Below, piece by piece: positions 35,759 through 44,300 of a stretch of DNA of 64,000 nt. Source of the DNA: Marinobacter sp. SS13-12 (GTDB lineage Bacteria > Pseudomonadota > Gammaproteobacteria > Pseudomonadales > Oleiphilaceae); NCBI RefSeq assembly GCF_030227115.1, contig NZ_JASSUA010000001.1, positions 62,001 through 126,000 of the forward strand, in the 5' to 3' direction. The position numbers and the translations under genes are program-made. The notes under the pieces are model-generated. The model saw only the letters and a program-made list of their open reading frames with translations, did not search any database and had not been told where the DNA came from. Numbering within the stretch: the stretch's first letter is position 1; each line of letters begins with the position of its first letter.

Positions 35759-36334
35759 ATGAACAAGAAGAACGTAGTAGCCCTGGATCTCCCAATCCCG
35801 GAGATCAAAGACATGCCAGAAGACACCCAGAAGTACTTCCAGATCTGCCAGGAAAAACTCGGCATGATCCCCAATGTGCTGACCGCCTACAGCCAGAACC
35901 TCAAACAGCTCGAAGGCTTCACCCGCCTGTATAACGAACTGATGATGGGCGAAGGCGAACTCAGCAAACTCGAGCGGGAAATGGTCGCCGTGGTCGTGTC
36001 CTCCGAGAACAAATGCTACTACTGCCTGGTCGCCCACGGCGCCGCCGTACGGGTACTGAGCGGCGACCCCGAGCTGGGCGAGCACATGGTGATGAACTAC
36101 CGCACGGCCAAACTCGACAAACGCCAGCGGGCGATGCTCGACTTTGCATCGCACCTGACCCGCTCCCCGGCCACCGTCACCGAAGAACATATCCAGGCCC
36201 TGCGGGATGTCGGCCTCAGTGACCGCGGCATCTGGGACCTGAGTAACCTGATCGGCTTCTACAACATGTCCAATCGCGTGGCCATCGCCAGCGATATGCA
36301 ACCAAATACTGAATATCACAGCCAGAGTCGCTAG
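35759..36334 (+). CDS. AhpD-like / carboxymuconolactone decarboxylase-family protein
   Basis: 191 residues, all-alpha AhpD fold. The redox CxxC is CYYCLVAHG near residue 85, preceded by LEREMVAVVVSSEN. Such peroxidase-related proteins reduce alkyl hydroperoxides or act as lipoyl-linked thiol reductases; CMD activity itself lacks support. It lies downstream of liuE and the structured repeat, in line with the liu genes. A role in protecting acyl-CoA metabolism is possible but unproven. Confidence 0.82.
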   Translation: MNKKNVVALDLPIPEIKDMPEDTQKYFQICQEKLGMIPNVLTAYSQNLKQLEGFTRLYNELMMGEGELSKLEREMVAVVVSSENKCYYCLVAHGAAVRVLSGDPELGEHMVMNYRTAKLDKRQRAMLDFASHLTRSPATVTEEHIQALRDVGLSDRGIWDLSNLIGFYNMSNRVAIASDMQPNTEYHSQSR

Positions 36335-36385
36335 CAGGTTCGACACTGCTCGCCCTCGACTACAACAACAATGGAGGCAGAGATA

Positions 36386-38074
36386 ATGCGCATGACTCTT
36401 CCAAGCTATACCAGTGGCACCTCAGAAAGCCCGCTGCTGGGCATGACCATCGGCGAAATGCTCGACCGCACCGCCGAGAAGCATCCAGACACCGAAGCCC
36501 TTGTCTCCCTGCACCAGGACATCCGCTGGACCTACAGGGAATTCCTGGACAAGGTCAACGAAGCGGCCCGCGCGTTCATGGCCATCGGCGTTGAGCGTGG
36601 CGACCGGGTGGGCATCTGGTCCCCGAACCGCTACGAGTGGACCGTCACCCAGTTCGCCACCGCCAAGGTGGGCGCCATCCTGGTGAACATCAACCCGGCC
36701 TACGGCGTGCACGAACTGGAATACGCCCTGAACCTGGCCGGCATGCGCTTCCTGGTCACCGCAGACAGCTTCAAGACCTCCGACTACCGCAAGATGATTT
36801 ACGAACTGGCCCCGGAACTGAACGCCAGCCAACCCGGCAAGCTCAAGTCCCGCCGCCTGGAAAAGCTCGAAGGCGTGATCAACCTCGACAAGCGCAGCCA
36901 CGAAGGCATGTGGACCTGGAACGACTTCGTCGCCAAGGCCAGCGACGTCCCCCAGCAGCAACTGGACGAGCGCCAGAGCGTGCTGCAGTTTGATGACCCC
37001 ATCAACATCCAGTTCACCTCCGGCACCACCGGCAACCCCAAAGGCGCCACCCTCACCCACCACAACATCCTCAACAACGGATACTTTGTGGGCGAGAGCC
37101 AGCGCCTGACCGAGAAAGACCGCCTGGTCATCCCCGTGCCCCTGTACCACTGCTTCGGCATGGTGATGGGTAACCTGGGCTGCATCACCCACGGTTCCAC
37201 CATGATCTACCCGGGTGAAGGCTTCGAGCCCAAATCCGTGCTGCAGGCCGTGCACCAGGAAAAAGCCACCGCTCTCTACGGTGTGCCCACCATGTTCATC
37301 GCCGAACTGGCCGAGCCTGAGTTTGAAAGCTACGACCTCTCCAGCCTGCGCACCGGCATCATGGCTGGCTCCATCTGCCCGGCGGAAGTGATGAAAAAGG
37401 TCAACGGCAAGATGAACATGAAGGAAGTTCAGATCGCCTACGGCATGACCGAAACCAGCCCGGTATCCACGCAGACCAGCTCCCTCGACCCGTTCGAGAA
37501 GCAGGTAACCACCGTGGGCCGCACCCAGCCCCACCTGGAAACCAAGATCGTCGACCCCGCCAACGGCAACATCCTGCCCCGTGGCGAAACCGGCGAACTC
37601 TGCACACGCGGCTACAGCGTGATGCTGAGATACTGGAACAACGAAGAAAAAACCAGTGAGGCCATCGACGAAGCCGGCTGGATGCACACCGGCGACCTGG
37701 CCACCATGGACGACGAAGGCTACATCCAGATCGTTGGCCGCATCAAAGACATGGTCATCCGCGGCGGTGAGAACATCTACCCGAAAGAAATCGAGGAATT
37801 CCTCTACACCCACCCCTCCATCGAGGAAGTGCAGGTAACCGGCATCCCCGATGACAAGTACGGCGAAGAACTTATCGCCTGGGTAAAACTGGCCCCGGAC
37901 GCAGACCCGGTCACCGGCGACGAGCTGCGGGAATTCTGCAAGGGCAAGATCGCCCACTTCAAGATCCCCAGGAACTACAAGTTCGTGGATGAATTCCCGA
38001 TGACGGTCACCGGGAAGATCCAGAAGTTCAAGATGCGGGAGATTTCTATTGAGGAGATGGGGTTGAAGAAGTAG
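36386..38074 (+). CDS. AMP-forming fatty acyl-CoA synthetase of the liu locus
   Basis: About 562 residues from ATG 36386, with GGAGG 10 bp upstream (an ATG at 36371 is too close to no ribosome site). ANL motifs: [18 protein letters not shown] near residue 215, [14 protein letters not shown] near 360, [20 protein letters not shown] near 440, and [14 protein letters not shown] at the C-terminus. It is longer than, and not closely related to, the two AlkK-like ligases in this window. It may activate isovalerate or acetoacetate made or used by the liu pathway (inference). A terminator follows. Confidence 0.9.
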   Translation: MRMTLPSYTSGTSESPLLGMTIGEMLDRTAEKHPDTEALVSLHQDIRWTYREFLDKVNEAARAFMAIGVERGDRVGIWSPNRYEWTVTQFATAKVGAILVNINPAYGVHELEYALNLAGMRFLVTADSFKTSDYRKMIYELAPELNASQPGKLKSRRLEKLEGVINLDKRSHEGMWTWNDFVAKASDVPQQQLDERQSVLQFDDPINIQFTSGTTGNPKGATLTHHNILNNGYFVGESQRLTEKDRLVIPVPLYHCFGMVMGNLGCITHGSTMIYPGEGFEPKSVLQAVHQEKATALYGVPTMFIAELAEPEFESYDLSSLRTGIMAGSICPAEVMKKVNGKMNMKEVQIAYGMTETSPVSTQTSSLDPFEKQVTTVGRTQPHLETKIVDPANGNILPRGETGELCTRGYSVMLRYWNNEEKTSEAIDEAGWMHTGDLATMDDEGYIQIVGRIKDMVIRGGENIYPKEIEEFLYTHPSIEEVQVTGIPDDKYGEELIAWVKLAPDADPVTGDELREFCKGKIAHFKIPRNYKFVDEFPMTVTGKIQKFKMREISIEEMGLKK

Positions 38075-38106
38075 GCGCCTCGCCTCTTTCATTCCGTTAC
38101 TGCCTC

Positions 38107-38131
38107 AAACCCCAGCCATGTGCTGGGGTTT
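38107..38131 (+). terminator. Rho-independent-like terminator after the liu locus
   Basis: Perfect 10-bp stem AAACCCCAGC (38107-38116) / GCTGGGGTTT (38122-38131) with loop CATGT, 33 bp after the ligase stop; a broken T-rich stretch (TTTGTGCTTTGTG) follows. It marks the end of the liu transcription unit and the edge of the accessory island. Confidence 0.75.
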
Positions 38132-38268
38132 GTGCTTTGTGTACTCTGCGTATACGCTCCTAGAGTAGTTGGGACCATGGAGCGCGCTTCTTTATTGCGT
38201 TGCGATATTGCGGGGTTTTCGATCGATAGCTTTGCAGACACATGATTTAACGGCTATTTTAGTGGTTA

Positions 38269-38343
38269 GCTAACAAACTATGGCTTGGCAATGAAGCGCT
38301 CAAAGTTTTGTCGCGATGTGCCAGCTATCTAGCTGCTGTTAGA
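38269..38343 (+). repeat. attC-like imperfect palindrome 1
   Basis: Outer CTAACA (38270-38275) pairs with TGTTAG (38337-38342). Inside, CTA/TAG, GCT/AGC, GGCA/TGCC and GCG/CGC pair in order with small bulges, around a 13-nt centre. An imperfect nested palindrome about 75 nt long ending in GTTAG just before a gene is how integron attC sites look. No integrase is in the window, so this is structure-based only. Confidence 0.5.
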
Positions 38344-38363
38344 AGTAGTACTAAGGGAGTGGA

Positions 38364-39248
38364 ATGGATACCAATTACAAAAACGACTTTGAAGTTGTTA
38401 TCGACTTCGAGCGAGGGAGCGGTGATCCCACCAGAGTGTTCCGGACGATGTCCGACCTCATAAAAGCGTTCGAATCCCTAGATAAGCACCTCCTGAGTTC
38501 ATTTGATGTGGCACTGAATACTTCCCTCGTTCTAGACGAAGTGGAGACAGGGTCACTGAAGGCGCGTTTCCGCGACTTAGTCGAGGGTGTGCCGGACGAG
38601 GCACTCAAAGATGGGGAGTGGAAAAAGGTTCTGGGGCATTTCCTTCTTCGCGCTAAGTATGCAGTTTTAGGTTGGTTGAATGATCAAGATGATAGCGTAA
38701 GCCGAGAAAATGTAAGAGACCTTGAAAACGAAATCGCAAAAATTGCGGAAGATACAAATATCAAGCAGTTGCCTGCCTACGGTGCTCCCCGCGCTGATAT
38801 CCTACTTTCAGATGTCCGTTCCATTCAGGAAAGCCTGGGTCATCTTGAGAGGAACGATACCGCAGTTTACGAATATGACGGTCAGAAAATATTATTTAAC
38901 CGGGATCTAGAGATATCTAGTGAGATTGTGCGGGACGTGCTCACGAAAGAAGTGGTTAAGCACTCTTCCAGACAGGTAATTAAAGTTAAAAAGCCGGATT
39001 ACCTTGGACAATCGATGTGGTCTTTCCAATACGCTGGGCACTCGATCGATGCCAAGATCTCACATACGGACTGGCTCTATGACTTCCAGAAGCGTGCCAT
39101 CGACGTCCGTCCGGGTGACTCACTGCGTGTACTGCTTTATGAAGAAACATCTTATGGCTATGAGCAAGAGGTAGTACATTGCCACTATGAAATTGAAAAA
39201 GTCTACGAGGTAATACGCCCACCTTCTCAGGGGCAAATAGACTTCTAA
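38364..39248 (+). CDS. Conserved-looking hypothetical protein, first gene of a pair
   Basis: 294 residues, acidic, no signal peptide or membrane segment. It starts with DFEVVIDFERGSGDPTRVFR and a helical region (MSDLIKAFESLDKHLLSS), and ends with a beta-rich part (VIKVKKPDYLGQSMWSFQYA). I do not recognise a domain. Codon use and base composition are more AT-rich than the liu genes, suggesting transfer. The next gene, HEPN-like, begins 31 bp later on the same strand, so the two probably act together. Confidence 0.7.
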   Translation: MDTNYKNDFEVVIDFERGSGDPTRVFRTMSDLIKAFESLDKHLLSSFDVALNTSLVLDEVETGSLKARFRDLVEGVPDEALKDGEWKKVLGHFLLRAKYAVLGWLNDQDDSVSRENVRDLENEIAKIAEDTNIKQLPAYGAPRADILLSDVRSIQESLGHLERNDTAVYEYDGQKILFNRDLEISSEIVRDVLTKEVVKHSSRQVIKVKKPDYLGQSMWSFQYAGHSIDAKISHTDWLYDFQKRAIDVRPGDSLRVLLYEETSYGYEQEVVHCHYEIEKVYEVIRPPSQGQIDF

Positions 39249-39270
39249 CAATTCGCGTAAGGCGGGCGGA
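39245..39270 (+). repeat. Half attC-like sequence
   Basis: TCTAACAATTCGCGTAAGGC directly overlapping the stop of the preceding gene matches the 5' half of well-known attC sites (the aadA-type CTAACAATTCG start). No 3' half with GTTAG follows before the next gene starts at 39280, so it is either a decayed site or chance. Confidence 0.35.
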
Positions 39271-39279
39271 GGAACATAA

Positions 39280-40071
39280 ATGCCAGCAGCGTACAAAGAA
39301 AATAAAATAATTCCCGCTTTGCTTTCAGTGAGTGAAGACGGGACGATTACGTTTTCCTCCTCCAAGCGGTATCAGATACGAAAAAACTCAGACGGCTCAA
39401 TTGAAGGATTAACCGATGAAAGTCGGTCAATAATCGAAAAATATCATCTGAACGATCAGCTTGAAGTGGCGCTTAGGGTTAAACAGGAAACGATCGAGGA
39501 ATTGGCAAAATCGCCCAAAGGTTCCAATAAAAACCCTCTTGGATTTTTCCGTTCAGCTGTGGCGCAGATCGCAGCACTCAACAGAAATGCAGACAAGCAC
39601 ACAAGACCTACAGAGGATCATCTCAGGCGCATGCTTTTTGCTAATGCATTTTCCGCTTTGGAATCCCTGCTTTATGATCACCTGATAGATTCTCTAAATA
39701 GTGACCCCAAAGTCCTTGAAAGCCTCGGATCCAATTATGAGAAGTTCAAGAATGAGAAATTTTCCCTTAAAGCACTTATCAGCGAGAATAAAACTCCTTT
39801 AGAGCTAGCCAGTGAGCACTTTGAAAACACCGTGTTCCATAACTTGCCTTTAGTCTCAAAAATATACAAGTCGGCTTTTGGGATGGAATTACCTGACTTT
39901 GGTGACCTTTCGAAGGCGGTAGATAGCCGCCACGATATTGTTCATCGAAACGGGTATAGGCCAGGAGATAGAGAGCGACAAAGGTATTCCCGACAGGTTG
40001 TTATGAATCTGCTCATAACAATGCAATGTTTTGTTATCGATCTTTTCTCGCGATTGGCCGCTAAGAATTAA
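39280..40071 (+). CDS. HEPN-like protein, putative RNase
   Basis: 263 residues, mostly alpha-helical after a small beta-like N-terminus (residues 1-45). Near the C-terminus, R217-HDIV-H222 forms an Rx4H motif in a helical context (SKAVDSRHDIVHRNG), the hallmark of HEPN domains, many of which are metal-independent RNases in toxin-antitoxin and anti-phage systems. GGAGG lies 7 bp before ATG 39280. It is paired with the unknown gene upstream. The HEPN call rests on the motif and helical layout only. Confidence 0.6.
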   Translation: MPAAYKENKIIPALLSVSEDGTITFSSSKRYQIRKNSDGSIEGLTDESRSIIEKYHLNDQLEVALRVKQETIEELAKSPKGSNKNPLGFFRSAVAQIAALNRNADKHTRPTEDHLRRMLFANAFSALESLLYDHLIDSLNSDPKVLESLGSNYEKFKNEKFSLKALISENKTPLELASEHFENTVFHNLPLVSKIYKSAFGMELPDFGDLSKAVDSRHDIVHRNGYRPGDRERQRYSRQVVMNLLITMQCFVIDLFSRLAAKN

Positions 40072-40140
40072 AAAGTGGCTGTTGCCGGAGGTACCCACGC
40101 TGGCGCTCCGGTACGCCGCAAAGCCAAGGCGTTAAATTTC
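40065..40140 (+). repeat. attC-like imperfect palindrome 2
   Basis: It overlaps the stop codon of the HEPN-like gene. Nested pairs run GAATTAA/TTAAATTTC (imperfect), TGGCT (40076-40080)/AGCCA, and CCGGAG/CTCCGG, around a 15-nt centre, ending in GGCGTTAAAT. The 3' end fits the GTTRRRY core of attC sites. The next gene starts 17 bp later. Confidence 0.5.
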
Positions 40141-40156
40141 ACTGGAACCGAATCGC

Positions 40157-40807
40157 ATGAATCATGAGGAGCGAATCAAGCAAATCGTCGAAATTGCGTA
40201 CGATCGCTTGTGTGGCAAAGTCACAGGACAGCGTATTGATGTATGTAATGAAGCTTCTTTGCAGTTGCAGCTTGCATCGATCTTGAAAACACTTGGTGAG
40301 CTCTACGAGGAAACGCCAGATGAGCGATTCAATATCGAACTTGAGAAAAATGTGACGCTAAGTGGCGGAGCATTTGTGAAGAGTAGAACTGAGAAAGCGA
40401 AAATCGATATCTGGTTTTCTTTAGAGAACGTTAAAAGCGGAGAGAAACACTCTTGCGCGATCGAGCTCAAGTACTTCAAAAAATCTAATCACCGAGAGCC
40501 CAATAATCGATATGATGTCTTCAAGGATCTCCATAATCTCGAGCGCTATGGTGGCTTTGTAGATGCCGGCTACCTATTAGTGGCGAGGGACCATCCTCAC
40601 TACATCAATCAGGAAGACTTTTCGCAGGACACTAAAGATTTCGATTTCCGAGAGGGCCGACGTTATGGAGCTGGAACGGAGCTAGTTTATAGGACTCAAA
40701 ATCCATATGGACCGCCCATCACATTGAAAAATAACTACGATTTTTCATGGCGAGCCGTTGAGACGGGATTGAGCTTTTTGTTTGTTCCAGTAGAGCCGTG
40801 CGAATGA
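40157..40807 (+). CDS. PD-(D/E)XK nuclease-like protein
   Basis: 216 residues. A helical N-terminus is followed by a restriction-endonuclease-like core: D84 in KIDIWFSL and E103-x-K105 in CAIELKYFKK, separated by one beta hairpin. This is the metal-binding arrangement of PD-(D/E)XK enzymes. The rest has Arg- and Tyr-rich segments but no recognisable partner domain. It is a single gene between two attC-like palindromes, like a gene cassette. Nuclease activity is inferred from the motif; the target is unknown. Confidence 0.6.
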   Translation: MNHEERIKQIVEIAYDRLCGKVTGQRIDVCNEASLQLQLASILKTLGELYEETPDERFNIELEKNVTLSGGAFVKSRTEKAKIDIWFSLENVKSGEKHSCAIELKYFKKSNHREPNNRYDVFKDLHNLERYGGFVDAGYLLVARDHPHYINQEDFSQDTKDFDFREGRRYGAGTELVYRTQNPYGPPITLKNNYDFSWRAVETGLSFLFVPVEPCE

Positions 40808-40817
40808 AATCTAATAA

Positions 40818-40886
40818 GTCGTGTTACCTGACAATTTTTCCACCGCTTCGCGGCGCCGAAATTTCCACAATGCTTTGCGTTAACTG
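40818..40886 (+). repeat. attC-like imperfect palindrome 3
   Basis: GTTACC near the left end faces GCGTTAAC at the right end. Inside are AATTT/AAATT and a CCGC-TTC-GCGG hairpin. About 65-70 nt long, it lies between the nuclease-like gene and the next same-strand gene, whose ATG follows 15 bp later. It has the same style as palindromes 1 and 2 and a similar CTTTGCGTTAA 3' end. Confidence 0.45.
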
Positions 40887-40900
40887 TAAGAGTATCGAGT

Positions 40901-41413
40901 ATGGATTTTCTTTCCGATCATTCAGCAGAGGTAATAGCTCTTTGCGCGTTAATTTTTACAGCATGGCAAGCGATTACCCAGCGAAAGCACAATAAAATAT
41001 CAGTAAAGCCGCTTTTGCTTACTCATACAGATAGAGATAAATATAATCAGGCGGCGAGGTTACAGATTACTCTGACCAATAGCGGCCTAGGACCTGCATT
41101 CGTAAATGAATTTTCAGTGCTGGTAAACGGAAAAACGTGCGATTTCGAGAAAGCAGTTGAGGAAACGCTTGGTCCGCAAGCAAAAAATTCAACCCATACC
41201 GTTTTGCGTGAAGGCTATGCGATGCCTCACAACGAAAACGTAGTTTTGCTAGCGGTAAAATTCCGCGCGGACAACTGGGAGGAAGTGGACGCTTTCGAGG
41301 CGAAGTTGGACGTGTTTGACTTAATAATTAAATATTCATCCGCATACGGAGAGAAGTTCACACTCGACACTAGAGAAAAACAGTTAACAAATTCAGGCAA
41401 GGGGCGCTCCTGA
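40901..41413 (+). CDS. Small membrane-anchored hypothetical protein
   Basis: 170 residues. A single N-terminal membrane helix (about residues 9-25, AEVIALCALIFTAWQAI) is followed by a soluble domain of beta character (LQITLTNSGLGPAFVNEFSV). Proteins of this plan are frequent cassette genes in chromosomal integrons and have no known function. The ATG at 40901 is preceded by GAG at a poor distance, so translation may be weak. Confidence 0.6.
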   Translation: MDFLSDHSAEVIALCALIFTAWQAITQRKHNKISVKPLLLTHTDRDKYNQAARLQITLTNSGLGPAFVNEFSVLVNGKTCDFEKAVEETLGPQAKNSTHTVLREGYAMPHNENVVLLAVKFRADNWEEVDAFEAKLDVFDLIIKYSSAYGEKFTLDTREKQLTNSGKGRS

Positions 41414-41582
41414 AGTCGCGGCCCCTGCTTCAAACGTTGATAAGAACCCCAGACCATGGCGATGCAGTCTTTGTGCTTACCCGGCCAATGAATAGTAGGC
41501 TATGTTTTTTTCGTGGTGCTGCCTCCTAGCTGGGGAGTCATAATGTCTATGAGGCTATCAGAGTTATGAGGTCGTTAATACG

Positions 41583-42308
41583 ATGAAGATTGACAGATGG
41601 GAAGAGTATCAAGAATTTTTTCAACTAATCATATTGAGGTATTTAGTTGCTTGGTTCACCCTGGTTCCGATCGTAGCTGCATTGGTAGGCCAACTCCCTA
41701 ATCCCCTTCCAATTACACTGTCGGGGGTTACTTATACGATCAACCTAGCATTGCCATTCCATTGGCAAATCCTCTGGGTTTCTTCGCTCTTTTTCGTAAT
41801 TGCACTTGGCATTTATAAAGTGCGATGTCCAAAATTTATCAAAAAATACAACAACTACTCCGATTACTCCGAGTACAAACACCATCCTAGATGGCTTGCT
41901 TGGGAGGCTCACAACTTATTGAAAATTGCGAGTGCCAAAGAAAAGAAAATACTGTCGGAGAGATTGTCTGACAAAGGTTATTTAGAAAAGCTAAAAGAAG
42001 AGCTGAGCGAAGAACTCTGTTCAAAACCTAAAGTTGAAGATAAGCAAACAACTATAGAATTCAAGGTGGATGGCGCGTCATATAAATTCGGAATGCCAAT
42101 TCTAAGCACTTCGGAAGACCAAGAGTCAGAGAAAGACATATTCTACGAACTGTTTGGGCGATATTCTGCCAGTCGTTGCATTGCACGAGCAACAATAAAA
42201 ATCTTTCTACTATTTAGCTTAGTACTTTTCATTATCGTATTGGGTCAGCATATATTCAGTGGTGCAGTATTATCTTGGAAATGGTTCGTAGGGATGACCC
42301 AAGTATGA
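41583..42308 (+). CDS. Membrane protein coupled to a radical SAM protein
   Basis: 241 residues. Two membrane segments near the N-terminus (about 18-36 and 60-78), a charged cytoplasmic stretch of about 120 residues (basic YNNYSDYSEYKHHP, then KEKK and EELSEEL), and a third membrane segment near 205-230. I do not recognise the family. The stop overlaps the start of the radical SAM gene (ATGA), so the two are translationally coupled and likely work together at the inner membrane. Confidence 0.65.
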   Translation: MKIDRWEEYQEFFQLIILRYLVAWFTLVPIVAALVGQLPNPLPITLSGVTYTINLALPFHWQILWVSSLFFVIALGIYKVRCPKFIKKYNNYSDYSEYKHHPRWLAWEAHNLLKIASAKEKKILSERLSDKGYLEKLKEELSEELCSKPKVEDKQTTIEFKVDGASYKFGMPILSTSEDQESEKDIFYELFGRYSASRCIARATIKIFLLFSLVLFIIVLGQHIFSGAVLSWKWFVGMTQV

Positions 42309-43597
42309 CTTCGTATAAATACTATGCAGGTCTCACTAGCCAGGTTGGCTTTTGTGCCACACCACTTAGATTGGACCCATACAACCGATGTCAGTTTTCT
42401 TGCGAGTATTGTTTTGCTTCAACCCGACAAGGTTTTGGGCGGAATGGGGTGCTAAAAATAGGTAATCCATCATCCCTGCTGAACAGGCTGGAAAGGGTTT
42501 TTGATGGGAAGGTATGTTCAGCACTTGACGAGTTAATTAGTCGAAAGGTCCCCTTCCAGCTCGGTGGCATGTCAGATCCGTTTACAAAAATAGAAACTAG
42601 AGAACGAGTCACTTTAGAATACCTAAAGATACTAAAAAAATTCGACTATCCGGTAATTATAAGCACAAAAAGTGATGAAATCATTGATAAAAAATATCTC
42701 GATGTAATTTGTGGGTCAAATGTTTATATTAGATTTTCAACCACTGTTGTAGATTATAACTCAAGAAAACTGATCGACAGGGGCTGTCCGGAATTAGAAA
42801 ACCTCGCGGAAGCAGCGAAGGTTCTTCACAATGAAGGAATACCAGTTTGTTTTAGGTGTCAACCTATAATTCCGGGACACGAAGCAAGTTACGATTATTT
42901 GTTAGAGCTAGCCTGCTTTTCAAACGTTAAGCATATTTCGGCTGAATATTTAAAATGCCCAATAGATGCTAACAAAAAATTTGGGAAGCGCTTGGTAAGC
43001 ATTCTGGACGGAAATCCAATTAAATTATATAGGGATTTAGGTTCCAAGAAGGAGGGCCGTGAGTATATCCTTCCTCTAGAATACAGAGGTCAAAAATTAG
43101 CAATTATGGCCAATCTAGCAAGGAAAAACGGAATAACTTTCGGCTTCGCTGACAACGATCTTCTACTGAATTCAGACGGAAATGCTTGTTGTGCTGCGTC
43201 GGATCTGTATCTAAGAAATGCCAATTACTTTACGGCAAACATTGTGTCATTGGCTAAGAGTAAATTTATTGGTGAAAAGATATATTTTAGTGATTACTTG
43301 AAGGGATGGATTCCACAGTCTGCGATATCGACGTATCTTAACTCGACAGCAAGAATAGTTGAGTTTGATGAGAATAAACCTGAATGGTTGAGCTATCTTA
43401 AACAGATGTGGTCAGGACAGTTAGGAGTCTTTAGTCCGAGCTATTTTGATGGAGTGATGATTACCGATGAGATCGATGATCATGGTCTCCCGGTGTTCAT
43501 TAAAACACCCTCCGCGCTTCAAGCAATGATTGATAACGTTGCCGAGAAATGGGACCCGCAAAACAACAAAATACAAACGAACGATGCGTTCGCATAG
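42305..43597 (+). CDS. Radical SAM protein, SPL/Rv2578c-like
   Basis: About 430 residues from ATG 42305, which overlaps the upstream stop as ATGA. The Cys motif is C29-x3-C33-x2-C36 (NRCQFSCEYCFAST), which binds the [4Fe-4S] cluster that cleaves SAM. The preceding ATPLRLDPYNRC and the GGMSDPF and ISTKSD blocks resemble the spore photoproduct lyase-like branch. The C-terminal third carries paired cysteines (GNACCAAS) and is otherwise unknown. The sequence is markedly AT-rich. Substrate and reaction are unknown; a modification role linked to the membrane partner is a guess. Confidence 0.78.
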   Translation: MTSYKYYAGLTSQVGFCATPLRLDPYNRCQFSCEYCFASTRQGFGRNGVLKIGNPSSLLNRLERVFDGKVCSALDELISRKVPFQLGGMSDPFTKIETRERVTLEYLKILKKFDYPVIISTKSDEIIDKKYLDVICGSNVYIRFSTTVVDYNSRKLIDRGCPELENLAEAAKVLHNEGIPVCFRCQPIIPGHEASYDYLLELACFSNVKHISAEYLKCPIDANKKFGKRLVSILDGNPIKLYRDLGSKKEGREYILPLEYRGQKLAIMANLARKNGITFGFADNDLLLNSDGNACCAASDLYLRNANYFTANIVSLAKSKFIGEKIYFSDYLKGWIPQSAISTYLNSTARIVEFDENKPEWLSYLKQMWSGQLGVFSPSYFDGVMITDEIDDHGLPVFIKTPSALQAMIDNVAEKWDPQNNKIQTNDAFA

Positions 43598-43663
43598 TTG
43601 TTGATTTTGACGGAACCGGGACATATTTATTTCAGGGCTTTGCGCTAAGGATTAATTGAGAGT

Positions 43664-44209
43664 ATGGCATCTGGGGTTGGAAATAAGCTAACAGGACAAG
43701 TCGGAGAGCATCTGGTGTCGGCGGTCTTGGGTACGCTGGGTTATTACGCCTCTCCGTACTCTGGAAATGTTCCAGGATTTGACGTCACCGCTGTGCACTC
43801 CGAATCTCTCGAATCCTTTCCCGTTCAGGTAAAAACCAGCACTAAGGGTGCTCTGGTTCAATCCACAATCGACAAATGGTGCACGCATAGTATCGGCGAA
43901 GAAAACCGCCAATCTATTGGTGCCGAGAAAGCGCTAAGGCATCCCAACTTGATCTGGATTTTGGTGCGACTGAGTAACGCAGGGATAAACGAAGCCAGGT
44001 TTTTCATTTGCACTGAGGCAGATATACAGAGAAAGGTTGTCGCGCGGTACTCAGCTTTTATGGAGAAACATGGTTATCGTCGGCCTGGGGGCGGCGCTTC
44101 ACCTCAAGCGATTCTCAATATCAAAGACGTTGCGGAGTTTGAGGATAATTGGGGAATTCTGCCGAATTATCAGGCCGCTGTGGATCTTGGACTTACCCCG
44201 GTGCAGTAG
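43664..44209 (+). CDS. PD-(D/E)XK-like protein (Holliday-resolvase/DUF4365-like core)
   Basis: 181 residues. The N-terminal GNKLTGQVGEHLVSAVLGTL gives a helix with E15, then D40 in VPGFDVTA and Q55-x-K57 in FPVQVKTST: the E..D..QxK variant of the PD-(D/E)XK fold. The C-terminal half is helical and unassigned. It is the last gene of the same-strand, AT-richer run and ends 39 bp before a strong ribosome site at 44237. Confidence 0.55.
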   Translation: MASGVGNKLTGQVGEHLVSAVLGTLGYYASPYSGNVPGFDVTAVHSESLESFPVQVKTSTKGALVQSTIDKWCTHSIGEENRQSIGAEKALRHPNLIWILVRLSNAGINEARFFICTEADIQRKVVARYSAFMEKHGYRRPGGGASPQAILNIKDVAEFEDNWGILPNYQAAVDLGLTPVQ

Positions 44210-44300
44210 ACACTCCTGGCCTATGATTAGAGCATAGGAGGAATTGTCATGAGCAGCCAACAGCACGAAAGCTTTTCCAGCCTGCTACCCCGAGCACTCA

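Noticed and set aside
36422..38092. A 556-codon open frame antisense to the liu-locus ligase, and similar long frames opposite liuA, liuB and liuD (29021-30250, 30100-31350, 32702-34039)
   Set aside because: Their Gly/Val/His-rich translations are the expected shadows of C-ending codons on the other strand.
41414..41582. The 169-bp gap as a long attC site (CCCCAG/CTGGGG pair 80 nt apart, TCGTTAATAC at the end)
   Set aside because: Only one pairing block was found and the outer ends do not match; it may be a normal promoter region.
43575..43595. CGAACG-ATG-CGTTCG hairpin at the end of the radical SAM gene as a terminator
   Set aside because: The hairpin lies within the last codons, no T-run follows, and it may simply reflect the coding sequence.
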